A stretch of 64,000 nt of DNA from Halobacillus faecis. Its GTDB lineage: Bacteria > Bacillota > Bacilli > Bacillales > Halobacillaceae. Location: the NCBI RefSeq assembly GCF_007991335.1, contig NZ_BJYD01000017.1, positions 1 through 64,000 on the forward strand, written 5' to 3'. Of the stretch, positions 34,658 through 42,002 are shown piece by piece. The translations under genes and the position numbers were made by a program. A model generated the notes under the pieces. It was not told where the DNA came from, made no database searches, and was given only the letters and a program-made list of their open reading frames with translations. The first letter of the stretch is position 1, and each line of letters starts with the position of its first letter.

Positions 34658-36154
34658 TTAATTGAAGTTGACGAGTACAGCGACGATGACAAAGACTGAC
34701 GCGAGTCCGAAGAGGAGCAACTGGAATTTGAAAATGAAACGGAACCAGTTGGACCAGTCCAGCCGCGCTGCACCTAGTGTTCCCATAAGCGCCGCAGAAG
34801 TAGGTACGATGATGTTCGTCAAGCCATCCCCCAACTGGAAAGCGAGTACGGCTACTTGTCTCGTTACACCTGCGATGTCTGCTAACGGTGCCATCAACGG
34901 CATCGTCAAAGCTGCCTGCCCTGAACCCGATACGACAAAGAAGTTGAAGACCGATTGGAATAAGAACATCAGCCATGCAGAGATCACCTCTGGCACCCCT
35001 TCAAACACTTGGCCTGCTGAATGAAGAACGGTATTCAGTACAGAAGCTGTTGCCGGGTCATCTCCACCTAATATGATAATGATCCCTTTAGCCATCCCTA
35101 CAACCAAAGCTGCTGGCAGCAGATCCTTCGCCCCTTGAGCAAACCCTTCTGCGATATCGTTGACTCTCATGTTGTTCAATTTAAAGATCACACCAATGAT
35201 TCCTGCAACCAGACCAATAGTGAAAAACTGACTTGCAATTTCCGGAATATAGTAGGCATGTTGAATAACACCCCAGATGATCCAAGCTACCCCTAAAACC
35301 ACAGTTAAGATGACAAGCGCGTGACCAAATTTAAAATTGACTTTTAAATCTTTTTGCTCAAAGTCATCTCTGAAGTATTGATCGGATTTATAGGCTAATG
35401 ACCGAGTCGGATCCTTTTTCACAGCACTTGCATATCTCCACGTATAGAAAGTACCAATAGCCGTAAAGATCACCCACATAGTAAATCGGAATGGGGTTCC
35501 TGAAAGGACAGGCACATCTGAAACTCCTTGAGCAATCGCTACTCCAAATGGGTTCATCCAGGATGTCGCAAATCCGATTTGTGTGGCTACATAAGTAATC
35601 ATGATTCCTGTAATGGCATCATACCCAAGCGCAACCACGAGTGGTACAAGAATCATAGCGAATGCAATGGCTTCTTCTCCCATCCCGAAGACAGCGCCGC
35701 CCAGAGAAAATAAGAAGAACATAATTGGAATAATCAGCACTTCTTTCCCTTTCGTCCGATCAATGACGGACAGGATCCCTTCCTCGACGGCACGGGTTTT
35801 CATAATGATTCCAAAGGCTCCACCGATAATGAGTATAAAAGCGACGACTCCGACAGCCGAACCCCACTTATCTCCTGAAACTAACCCCTCAAATACATAA
35901 TTTAATAGGCCTGCTCCTCCAAAAGGCTCAAACAAACTTGTCCCTTGCTGAGCATTTTCTTCAGCTACCGAAAAACTATCCGGGATCAGGACCGTTCGCG
36001 TTTCTTCTGATCCTGATTTGTCATACGTTACCTCTTTTGTTTCAAATGTCCCCGCAGGTATTAAATAAGTTAATAGAGCTGCGAATAGGACAACGAAAAA
36101 GATGATGACATACGTATGAGGCATCTCAAACTTCTTTTTCCGCTTCTTATCCAT
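34658..36154 (-). CDS. YfcC/DcuC-superfamily carrier, probable peptide or amino-acid transporter
   Basis: This 498-residue carrier has about 12-13 hydrophobic segments and resembles the YfcC family (arginine/ornithine-antiporter-like, ion-transporter superfamily). The N-terminus KFEMPHTYVIIFFVVLFAAL followed by TYLIPAGTF is the family hallmark. SAWLMFLFQSVFNFFVVSGSGQAALTMP appears later. The substrate is not certain. Coupling to iadA suggests isoaspartyl dipeptides or aspartate. ATG at 36154 follows AAAGGGGG. A near-consensus sigma-54 promoter at 36192-36207 and a divergent sigma-54 activator indicate inducible, EBP-dependent expression. Confidence 0.85.
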   Translation of the reverse strand: MDKKRKKKFEMPHTYVIIFFVVLFAALLTYLIPAGTFETKEVTYDKSGSEETRTVLIPDSFSVAEENAQQGTSLFEPFGGAGLLNYVFEGLVSGDKWGSAVGVVAFILIIGGAFGIIMKTRAVEEGILSVIDRTKGKEVLIIPIMFFLFSLGGAVFGMGEEAIAFAMILVPLVVALGYDAITGIMITYVATQIGFATSWMNPFGVAIAQGVSDVPVLSGTPFRFTMWVIFTAIGTFYTWRYASAVKKDPTRSLAYKSDQYFRDDFEQKDLKVNFKFGHALVILTVVLGVAWIIWGVIQHAYYIPEIASQFFTIGLVAGIIGVIFKLNNMRVNDIAEGFAQGAKDLLPAALVVGMAKGIIIILGGDDPATASVLNTVLHSAGQVFEGVPEVISAWLMFLFQSVFNFFVVSGSGQAALTMPLMAPLADIAGVTRQVAVLAFQLGDGLTNIIVPTSAALMGTLGAARLDWSNWFRFIFKFQLLLFGLASVFVIVAVLVNFN

Positions 36155-36191
36155 ATGTTTTCCCCCTTTATAATCCTTCCACTAATCTACA

Positions 36192-36207
36192 TGCAAGTTT
36201 CATGCCA
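36192..36207 (-). promoter_or_regulatory. Sigma-54 (-24/-12) promoter of yfcC-like-iadA
   Basis: The minus strand reads TGGCATGAAACTTGCA. The -24 GG and -12 GC dinucleotides have the required ten-base spacing, and the flanking bases match the SigL consensus TGGCACnnnnnTTGCA closely. It lies about 40-50 bases upstream of the carrier start. Confidence 0.88.
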
Positions 36208-36247
36208 AAAACATTTTCTGAATATTCCGCCTCAAAAAAGGCCGTTC

Positions 36248-36260
36248 ACCTAAAATAGGT
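36248..36260. promoter_or_regulatory. Candidate activator-binding palindrome
   Basis: ACCTAAAATAGGT is a perfect inverted repeat (ACCTA, three bases, TAGGT). It lies about 40 bases upstream of the sigma-54 promoter and just upstream of a TATAAT (36274-36279) for the divergent activator gene. That position would allow both activation and autoregulation. Confidence 0.4.
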
Positions 36261-36314
36261 TTTAATTGGGTGTTATAATATAAACCAATAAGAACTAATA
36301 AGAAGGGTGATCGG

Positions 36315-38336
36315 ATGAAAAACCAATTAACCTTGTTAACAGGAACAAAAGAGACCCAAGCGACCCTGCATGAACAATTGGAAGACATTTTAGGAGAATT
36401 CATTCATATTGAGAGCTATGCCGTCGATGAATACGTGCCAGAACAAATCAGCGATGATTTAATCATCTTTTCCTCTTATTTAATTGAAAAAGAAGCAGCT
36501 CCCTTCATCGCTCCCGGCTCACCACGCAAAACGGCCATTCGCACGATTAATTATCAACACATTGAGCGATTGTTGGAACTCGAGGAAGGAACCTCCGTCC
36601 TATGTGTCAATGACACCTTCGAAATGGCACAAGAAACGATTGACACCTTAGAAAAGATGGGTTTGGACCACCTTTCCTTCACCGCTTATTATCCTGGTCA
36701 AAAGAATACGATGCACGACATTCTTACTGCCATTACTCCGGGCGAGGTAACCCTTGTCCCTCCTTCGGCAGAAAAGATCATTGACATCGGCGTCCGCCTG
36801 ATCGACATTACGACATTAATTGAAATTCTCGATCACTTCCATTTAAAAGAAGAGCTAGGGGGAATGATTTCGAACCGGTACACCGGAAAGATTATCGAGC
36901 TCAGCAAAAAGCTATCGGAAATGAACAAACAAACCGAACTCTTAAACCAACACCTCCAGCAGGTAGTTGATGGAGTGAATGATGGCGTCATGGCCATTGA
37001 CTCTGAACAAAAGGTTACCGTATTTAATCCTTTCATTGAAGAGTACAGCGGACTATCGCACACGCACGCCATGGGAAAGCCTGTTCATCAATTATTTAAG
37101 GATCCTAAGCTTCTCGATTTCATGACCACCCCTCAAGAAGAAGGATTATACTTCTCTTTAAACGGCTACAACCTCATGATCTACCGTGTCCAATGGGAAG
37201 AGAGTGACAATGTTATCTTCATTTTCAAAAACTCGGATGAAACCATCACGATGGAAAAAGCGGCCCGTAAACACTTGTTGAAAACAGGCTATATCGCAAA
37301 ATACACGTTCAAAGATATCATTGGAAACAGCCCAGCCATTCAAAAAGCGAAAAGCATCGGGTATAAACTTGCGAAAACTCCCCTTCCCGTTTTAATACAC
37401 GGGGAAAGCGGCACCGGGAAAGAACTTTTCGCTCACGCCATCCACCATGAATCCGACCACCTTTATGAACCTTTTCTTGCTGTGAACTTCAGCGCACTAC
37501 CCGAAGACTTATTGGAAAGTGAACTATTCGGCTATGAAGAAGGAGCTTTCACTGGTGCCAAAAAAGGCGGTAAAAAAGGATTATTTGAACAGGCGGATGG
37601 GGGAACTATTTTCCTTGATGAAATTGGAGATATCAGTTTAAAGCTGCAAGCCCGTTTATTGCGTGTGATTCAGGAAATGGAAATTCGTAAAATCGGTGGA
37701 TCCAAAACCATCCCAATCAATGTACGCATCATCGCAGCTACGAACAAAGATTTACTTGAACTGATCGAACAAGGGGAATTCAGAGAAGACCTTTATCACA
37801 GGCTTAAAGTTTTATACGTATCTGTCCCTCCACTCAGAGAACGAAAAACAGACATCCCTTCGCTTGTGGAACAATTTCTATTAGAAAACCACACACCAAA
37901 TAAATCACTTGGTGAAGGGTTGATCGGAGAATTGATGAGCTATGATTGGTTCGGAAACATTAGGGAATTAAAGAATACGATATCCTACCTTCTTACGGTT
38001 TCAGAGGGGGACACGATTGCAATTCATGACCTTCCTGGTGAAGATTTTTTCCAAAGACCGAAGAAGGAGACAAAACAGACAACAACCAGCCTTGTGGATG
38101 ATCAAATAAATAAAAAAGTTTTAAAGATCGTCCTTTTATTAAACGAATCGATGGTCAATGCAAGCCGTAAAAAAATCTATGAAAAACTGTCTCTGGATGA
38201 ATCCACCCCTTTATCCGAGCAGCAGATTCGCAGAGTGTTGACAGAGTTGAAAGAAAGAGGGTTCGTTACCATCAAACGAGGTCGGGCTGGCACGCAAATC
38301 ACAGAAGCAGGGGCTAATTACATCCGCCAAAGTTAA
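36315..38336 (+). CDS. Sigma-54-dependent activator with PrpR-N, PAS, AAA+ and winged-helix domains
   Basis: This 673-residue enhancer-binding protein has several parts. A PrpR_N-like sensory domain (about 1-190) is followed by a PAS domain (about 205-310). The AAA+ domain (about 335-565) carries Walker A GESGTGKE and the sigma-54 contact ESELFGYEEGAFTGA, with the arginine region EDLYHRLKV. The C-terminus is not a Fis-type helix-turn-helix: it reads like a winged helix (EQQIRRVLTELKERGFVTIK). It likely activates the divergent yfcC-like-iadA genes from the sigma-54 promoter. The inducer is unknown. The start ATG at 36315 follows AGAAGGGTG. Confidence 0.92.
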   Translation: MKNQLTLLTGTKETQATLHEQLEDILGEFIHIESYAVDEYVPEQISDDLIIFSSYLIEKEAAPFIAPGSPRKTAIRTINYQHIERLLELEEGTSVLCVNDTFEMAQETIDTLEKMGLDHLSFTAYYPGQKNTMHDILTAITPGEVTLVPPSAEKIIDIGVRLIDITTLIEILDHFHLKEELGGMISNRYTGKIIELSKKLSEMNKQTELLNQHLQQVVDGVNDGVMAIDSEQKVTVFNPFIEEYSGLSHTHAMGKPVHQLFKDPKLLDFMTTPQEEGLYFSLNGYNLMIYRVQWEESDNVIFIFKNSDETITMEKAARKHLLKTGYIAKYTFKDIIGNSPAIQKAKSIGYKLAKTPLPVLIHGESGTGKELFAHAIHHESDHLYEPFLAVNFSALPEDLLESELFGYEEGAFTGAKKGGKKGLFEQADGGTIFLDEIGDISLKLQARLLRVIQEMEIRKIGGSKTIPINVRIIAATNKDLLELIEQGEFREDLYHRLKVLYVSVPPLRERKTDIPSLVEQFLLENHTPNKSLGEGLIGELMSYDWFGNIRELKNTISYLLTVSEGDTIAIHDLPGEDFFQRPKKETKQTTTSLVDDQINKKVLKIVLLLNESMVNASRKKIYEKLSLDESTPLSEQQIRRVLTELKERGFVTIKRGRAGTQITEAGANYIRQS

Positions 38337-38402
38337 TGTGCTTCCATTCAGAGAATGATATAATAATGTCGAATCGACAAAATCAGGGAGAGAGACACGA
38401 CG

Positions 38403-39038
38403 ATGGGACTACAAGATAGAAAATCTAGTAAAACGTTCTATGAATTATTCATGGTCGCTCTCGCAGCCCTATCCGTCGCCACGATTTGGCAGCAAACCGG
38501 CTATAATAGTGTGATTGTCTGGACAACATGGTCCATCTTCTTCCTCGACTTCCTTTATCGATTATATAAAGCCGACAGCAAATGGGGGTTCATAAAAAAA
38601 CACCCTTTCATTGTTATCGCTGCCATCCCCCTTGATGCGATCTTCCAATTTGCTAGATTTGCAAGAATCCTTCACCTTTTAAGGTTGAAGTCCATCACAA
38701 AATATTACACGATGCCTTTTATACGCTTTCTTAAAAGGCAGCATCTTTTAACGGTAACGGGAGCCACCTTTATTCTTGTGTTCCTTTTGATTATTCCATT
38801 AAATTTAATTGAAAATGAATTAGATAGTTACGGAGACGCATGGGTAAGTGCCATCCTTTCCCTCACCTTCTTCGGTAGATCTGGTTTCGAACCAGAAACG
38901 ATGACCGGACATATCATCATCGTGATCTTCACCATCTTAGGTGTCATCATTCACGGGCTGGTGATCAGCACGACATTTGACTACTTGATACAAACCTCGC
39001 TGTTCCAATCCATTAAAAGTAAATTCACTGATAAATAA
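38403..39038 (+). CDS. Voltage-gated-ion-channel-like membrane protein with degenerate pore
   Basis: This 211-residue membrane protein has the outline of a small ion channel. There are helices at about 15-31 and 38-54 and a basic, S4-like segment, FARFARILHLLRLKSI, at about residues 85-100. Two further helices (about 118-138 and 170-195) flank a pore-loop-like stretch. Where potassium channels have TVGYG, this protein has LTFFGRSGFEP, so potassium selectivity is not expected. It might be a non-selective channel or a channel-derived protein. The ATG at 38403 is preceded by GGGAGAGA. It has its own terminator. Confidence 0.75.
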   Translation: MGLQDRKSSKTFYELFMVALAALSVATIWQQTGYNSVIVWTTWSIFFLDFLYRLYKADSKWGFIKKHPFIVIAAIPLDAIFQFARFARILHLLRLKSITKYYTMPFIRFLKRQHLLTVTGATFILVFLLIIPLNLIENELDSYGDAWVSAILSLTFFGRSGFEPETMTGHIIIVIFTILGVIIHGLVISTTFDYLIQTSLFQSIKSKFTDK

Positions 39039-39066
39039 AGCCGCCATCTTATGGACGGCTTTTTTT
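39038..39066 (+). terminator. Terminator of the channel-like gene
   Basis: AAGCCG and CGGCTTTTTTT arms surround a loop of about 13 bases, directly past the stop codon. Confidence 0.82.
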
Positions 39067-39151
39067 CATGCCTCTCTTGCTAGATCAACGTTTAACTCCA
39101 TATGGAAAAAGGAATCATAACCGGGACACCCATTTTCTGGAGGTGAAAGAG

Positions 39152-39343
39152 ATGGCTGATCATAAACGAAACAAAGTATCCGAAAACGACCAAAGCTTTC
39201 AAGAAAAACTTAAAAAAGAACAACTGATTGATGGTATTCCAGACGAAGAAGTAAAGAAAGAAGAACGAGAACAGGATAAAGGAAGAAAGTCCAAACAGGA
39301 CTCCGTTACAGAGGAAGACTACGACGAGGACCTTCGTCCTTAA
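39152..39343 (+). CDS. Small acidic hydrophilic protein, unknown
   Basis: This 63-residue protein is almost wholly charged or polar and ends in VTEEDYDEDLRP. It has no hydrophobic core and is probably disordered or helical. I recognise no family. ATG at 39152 has GGAGGTG eight bases upstream; the frame is open upstream to 39068 but without a start signal there. It is followed after 21 bases by yhfP, so the two may be cotranscribed. Confidence 0.7.
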   Translation: MADHKRNKVSENDQSFQEKLKKEQLIDGIPDEEVKKEEREQDKGRKSKQDSVTEEDYDEDLRP

Positions 39344-39364
39344 AAGCAGAAATGAGGTGAAACG

Positions 39365-40360
39365 TTGACAAAGTTTAACGCATATAAAGTCGATCAAACC
39401 GAAGAAGGTGTGCATGGTTCGGTGCAGGCACAATCCTTCTCAGACCTGCCTTCCAGCGATGTTTTAATTAAAGTCCATTATTCCAGCATCAACTACAAAG
39501 ACGGGATGGTTACACAGCCGGATAATGCACTCGTTAAAAATTATCCCATCATCCCAGGGATTGATTTGGCCGGGGAAGTGGTTCGATCCTCAGACGGCCA
39601 GTTTAAAGAGGGCGACGCTGTCATTGCTACCAGTTATGAAATCGGCGTCAACCATCACGGTGGATTTAGTGAATACGCAAGCATCCCAGCCGAATGGATC
39701 GTCCCCCTTCCCGAGGGATTGACGACAGAAGAAGCAATGATATATGGGACTGCTGGTTTCACAGCTGCTCTCTCCATTCACCGGTTAGAAGAAAACGGGC
39801 TGACTCCTGAGGAGGGGCCTGTCCTAGTAACCGGAGCTTCTGGAGGCGTCGGGAGTATAGCAGTGTCTATGCTTGCTAAAAGAGGCTATACCGTTGAGGC
39901 AAGCACAGGGAGTCCTGAACATGAAGAATACTTAAAAGACTTAGGCGCTTCTAAAATTATTTCCCGTGAAGAGGTTTATGACGGAAAGCTACGCGCCATA
40001 GCAAGCGGTCAGTGGGCTGGAGCTGTTGATCCTGTCGGAGGTGAACAGCTCGCCTCTCTTCTTAGTCAATTGAAATATGGAGGCGCCGCAGCCGTAAGCG
40101 GCCTGACCGGAGGTACAAAAGTGCCCACACAGGTTTATCCTTTCATATTACGGGGAATATCCCTCATTGGAATTGATTCTGTCAATTGCCCAATGAATCT
40201 AAGGAAAAAAGTGTGGCATCGAATGGCTAATGATTTAAAAATTAAAGAAGTCTTTGATCGAATTAAAGTTGTGCACACTCTAAATGAAGTGCCCGAAACA
40301 CTTGAAAACATTCTACAAGGAAACACACGCGGCCGTTCGATCGTAAAACTTATGAATTGA
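39365..40360 (+). CDS. yhfP: YhdH/YhfP family quinone-type oxidoreductase
   Basis: This 331-residue zinc-free medium-chain dehydrogenase of the YhdH/YhfP branch is related to acrylyl-CoA reductase AcuI. The family N-terminus appears as SSINYKDGMVTQPDN and PIIPGIDLAGEVV. The NADPH-binding turn is VTGASGGVGSIAVSML. It reduces activated alkenes with NADPH; the true substrate is not known. The start is TTG at 39365 behind GAGGTG. The gene ends just before the promoter of the candidate structured RNA. No zinc-ligand cysteines are seen. Confidence 0.9.
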   Translation: MTKFNAYKVDQTEEGVHGSVQAQSFSDLPSSDVLIKVHYSSINYKDGMVTQPDNALVKNYPIIPGIDLAGEVVRSSDGQFKEGDAVIATSYEIGVNHHGGFSEYASIPAEWIVPLPEGLTTEEAMIYGTAGFTAALSIHRLEENGLTPEEGPVLVTGASGGVGSIAVSMLAKRGYTVEASTGSPEHEEYLKDLGASKIISREEVYDGKLRAIASGQWAGAVDPVGGEQLASLLSQLKYGGAAAVSGLTGGTKVPTQVYPFILRGISLIGIDSVNCPMNLRKKVWHRMANDLKIKEVFDRIKVVHTLNEVPETLENILQGNTRGRSIVKLMN

Positions 40361-40385
40361 TGGTAGTTTTACAAAACGTACACTA

Positions 40386-40414
40386 TTGACATCTATGAAC
40401 ATAGAGTTTATAAT
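40386..40414 (+). promoter_or_regulatory. Perfect sigma-A promoter with palindromic spacer, for the candidate RNA
   Basis: TTGACA at 40386-40391 and TATAAT at 40409-40414 are exact consensus hexamers with a 17-bp spacer. The spacer holds the palindrome TCTATGAACATAGA (40392-40405), a possible operator. No protein gene starts within 370 bases downstream. Confidence 0.82.
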
Positions 40415-40420
40415 GTTTTG

Positions 40421-40714
40421 ATAGTGCCTTCGAGAGAAGGTAACTCGGAAAAGAAAAGAGTGATTTGTATGAGACTGGCATTCTGCTACGTTTTGATACA
40501 ACTTAATCACACTGGATCAGCTTCGGAGCTGTAAGGATGCAATAGAGGTAGGGATTGCGTCGTTTAAGTTGCCAAAAACTACCATGTAGAATTTTTGAAC
40601 CGCGGCACTAACATGGACAAAGTTCCACAACCCTTGCGAAAAAAGCAAGTGGGTAAAACTTGATATTTTCCGAAAGTATACAAAGCGAGAAGGGCGGCCG
40701 CCCTTCTCGCTTTT
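40421..40714 (+). ncRNA. Candidate structured non-coding RNA, about 290 nt, family not recognised
   Basis: A consensus promoter and a strong intrinsic terminator bracket a region with ordered complementary segments. The outer stem pairs 40445-40452 with 40666-40673 (8 bp). Inner stems are 40460-40470 with 40496-40510, 40518-40522 with 40527-40531 (UUCGG-type loop), and 40539-40543 with 40554-40558. Next come 40574-40582 with 40586-40596, and 40620-40637 with 40645-40661. A 21-codon open frame (40469-40534) overlaps the second stem and has only a weak ribosome binding site. I compared it from memory with 6S, SRP, RNase P, tmRNA, T-box and common riboswitches and found no match. The next gene starts 73 bases after the terminator, so it is more likely a free RNA than a riboswitch. 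Confidence 0.65.
40685..40714 (+). terminator. Terminator of the candidate RNA
   Basis: GCGAGAAGGGCGG and its exact complement form a very stable 13-bp hairpin ending in TTTT. Confidence 0.92.
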
Positions 40715-40787
40715 CCAATTTACATAGGTTTAAAGAAATGCTTTCATGGTAATATAAGCCATAGATGTATAAAAGGAGGCTTATAAT

Positions 40788-41186
40788 ATGTCCCGGTACT
40801 TAGACCGTATCGAACCGGAAGATGTCCGCTTTCTTATGGACTTATCAGAATTTAAAACCCTCGTCCTGGAGATGCTTGGCGAAGCTCGGGATTTGGTGAA
40901 CATACAGATCAACTACGATTTTCTTGATGAGCCCGAAGGAGACACACTTGTCAGGCCCATGGTTCAACTCAATGAAATCAGTAAATTCACAGAAGAGGAC
41001 CGGCATACATTACTGCAAACTGGTTTTTCCATTGATGGCGAGCCATTTGATAACGGTGACTATGCCATGGAGCAAATCTTTGGTTCAGCGTACACCATTC
41101 TTTCGGTTACAGAAGATGAAGACGGTGCTTTTTTTACAATTGAAATGCCTTATAGAAACTTTGAAAAACAAAAGAGTCATGTGTAA
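40788..41186 (+). CDS. Acidic protein of unknown function (132 residues)
   Basis: This gene encodes a 132-residue, acidic, soluble protein that I do not recognise. It starts with MSRYLDRIEPEDVRFLMDL. It has no membrane segment or signal peptide. The ribosome binding site AAAGGAGG is placed well before ATG 40788. It has its own terminator and stands between the candidate RNA and the convergent ywbE gene. Confidence 0.75.
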   Translation: MSRYLDRIEPEDVRFLMDLSEFKTLVLEMLGEARDLVNIQINYDFLDEPEGDTLVRPMVQLNEISKFTEEDRHTLLQTGFSIDGEPFDNGDYAMEQIFGSAYTILSVTEDEDGAFFTIEMPYRNFEKQKSHV

Positions 41187-41205
41187 CCGTACTTTCTAAA
41201 TATCT

Positions 41206-41252
41206 CAAAAAAGACAAAGAGCCCATGTTTTTACATGGGCTCTTTGTCTTGG
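41206..41252. terminator. Bidirectional terminator between the 132-residue gene and ywbE
   Basis: AAGACAAAGAGCCCATG and CATGGGCTCTTTGTCTT form a 17-bp stem with a short T/A loop and flanking A- and T-runs. Confidence 0.92.
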
Positions 41253-41266
41253 CAAGAAGGCTATTT

Positions 41267-41461
41267 TTAGGAGTGTATGTTTTTTACTCGACCGACTTGA
41301 CCGTCTTCAAGGCGTACCTTTATTCCGTGAGGATGGTTCGGGGATTTGGTAAGAATATCTTTTACTTTCCCACTGGTCAGCGCCCCTGTTCGTTGGTCTT
41401 TTTTCAGCACGATCTCTACTTCTGCCCCTATTTTAATGTCACTTCTTTTTTGTCCATTCAT
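41267..41461 (-). CDS. ywbE: YwbE family small protein (DUF2196)
   Basis: This 64-residue basic protein belongs to the YwbE family. The hallmark is IKIGAEVEIVLKKDQRTG followed by LTKSPNHPHGIKVRLEDG, which folds as a small beta barrel. Its function is unknown; RNA or nucleic-acid binding has been guessed for the family. The ATG at 41461 has GGAGG nine bases upstream. An in-frame ATG at 41479 lies on the wrong side of that site. Confidence 0.88.
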   Translation of the reverse strand: MNGQKRSDIKIGAEVEIVLKKDQRTGALTSGKVKDILTKSPNHPHGIKVRLEDGQVGRVKNIHS

Positions 41462-41523
41462 TTTTTGGAACCTCCACATTCAGTCTCTTCCGTATTCTAC
41501 CACAATTCCTCTATCCGTCACTC

Positions 41524-41658
41524 ATTCAACAGAAGCTCCCTTTACTTGAAGACTCAGTTTCGAGATGACAAAGGAAAGCGAGCTATTCCCCGTAGCCCCC
41601 TTCCACTCAAGAAAAGTCTCGAAACCGAGTCTTCCACAATCCTGCCATTTAGTTGAAT
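41524..41658. repeat. Complete 135-bp copy of the dispersed inverted-repeat element
   Basis: The ends ATTCAAC and GTTGAAT are inverted. Inside them, GAAGACTCAGTTTCGAGA (41548-41565) pairs with TCTCGAAACCGAGTCTTC (41617-41634), one mismatch in 18. The right arm continues through CACAATCCTGCCATTTAG. The same arms recur at 1-50 and 46501-46951. It carries no coding capacity. Confidence 0.8.
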
Positions 41659-41684
41659 AATACCATCCCTCTATTAAATCAAAC

Positions 41685-41720
41685 ATAAAAAAAAGCACTC
41701 GCTTGGAGTGCTTTTTTTAT
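41685..41720 (-). terminator. Terminator of the small DUF2188 gene
   Basis: AAAAAGCACTC and GAGTGCTTTTTTT flank a five-base loop just past the stop codon at 41727. Confidence 0.87.
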
Positions 41721-41726
41721 GTTTAA

Positions 41727-41939
41727 TTAGCTGCTGTAGTTGTATTGATTTTGAATTTTACCTTCTTTGGTATGGATGACCGCTGAAGTTCCTTTGTTTT
41801 GTGCGATTTCTTTTGCACGATCAATCGCATCTTGTTTGTTTTCGTACACCTTCGTCGGTTGTTCCGCACCTTCTGCTTTAACAGCCCAACCTTCTTCATG
41901 AGAAACTACATGTTCTGCTTGATTTCTACTTTCAGCCAC
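41727..41939 (-). CDS. DUF2188 domain stress protein (70 residues)
   Basis: This 70-residue protein consists of a single DUF2188 domain. The core reads HEEGWAVKAEGAEQPTKVYE, then NKQDAIDRAKEIAQNKGTSA. It is nearly a copy of the C-terminal domain of the neighbouring YdaT-like protein, so the pair arose by duplication. The start is GTG at 41939 behind AAGGAGG. A sigma-B-like promoter at 41977-42002 predicts general-stress induction. Its molecular function is unknown. Confidence 0.85.
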   Translation of the reverse strand: MAESRNQAEHVVSHEEGWAVKAEGAEQPTKVYENKQDAIDRAKEIAQNKGTSAVIHTKEGKIQNQYNYSS

Positions 41940-41976
41940 TTTGAATTCCTCCTTGAATAATTATTATATAAGTTAT

Positions 41977-42002
41977 ATATCCTGTTACGAAAAGACGTAA
42001 AC
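41977..42002 (-). promoter_or_regulatory. Sigma-B-like promoter of the small DUF2188 gene
   Basis: On the minus strand, GTTTAC is followed after 14 bp by GGATAT, against the sigma-B consensus GTTTaa-N12-15-GGGTAT. It lies 38 bases upstream of the GTG start. Confidence 0.6.

Noticed and set aside
40597-40610. T-box element because of a GAACCGCGG-like string
   Set aside because: The conserved T-box GGTGG core and specifier stem are missing, and no aminoacyl-tRNA synthetase or amino-acid gene follows the terminator.
41225-41656. 143-residue plus-strand open frame
   Set aside because: It covers the antisense of ywbE and the inverted-repeat element, has no ribosome binding site and has no family resemblance.
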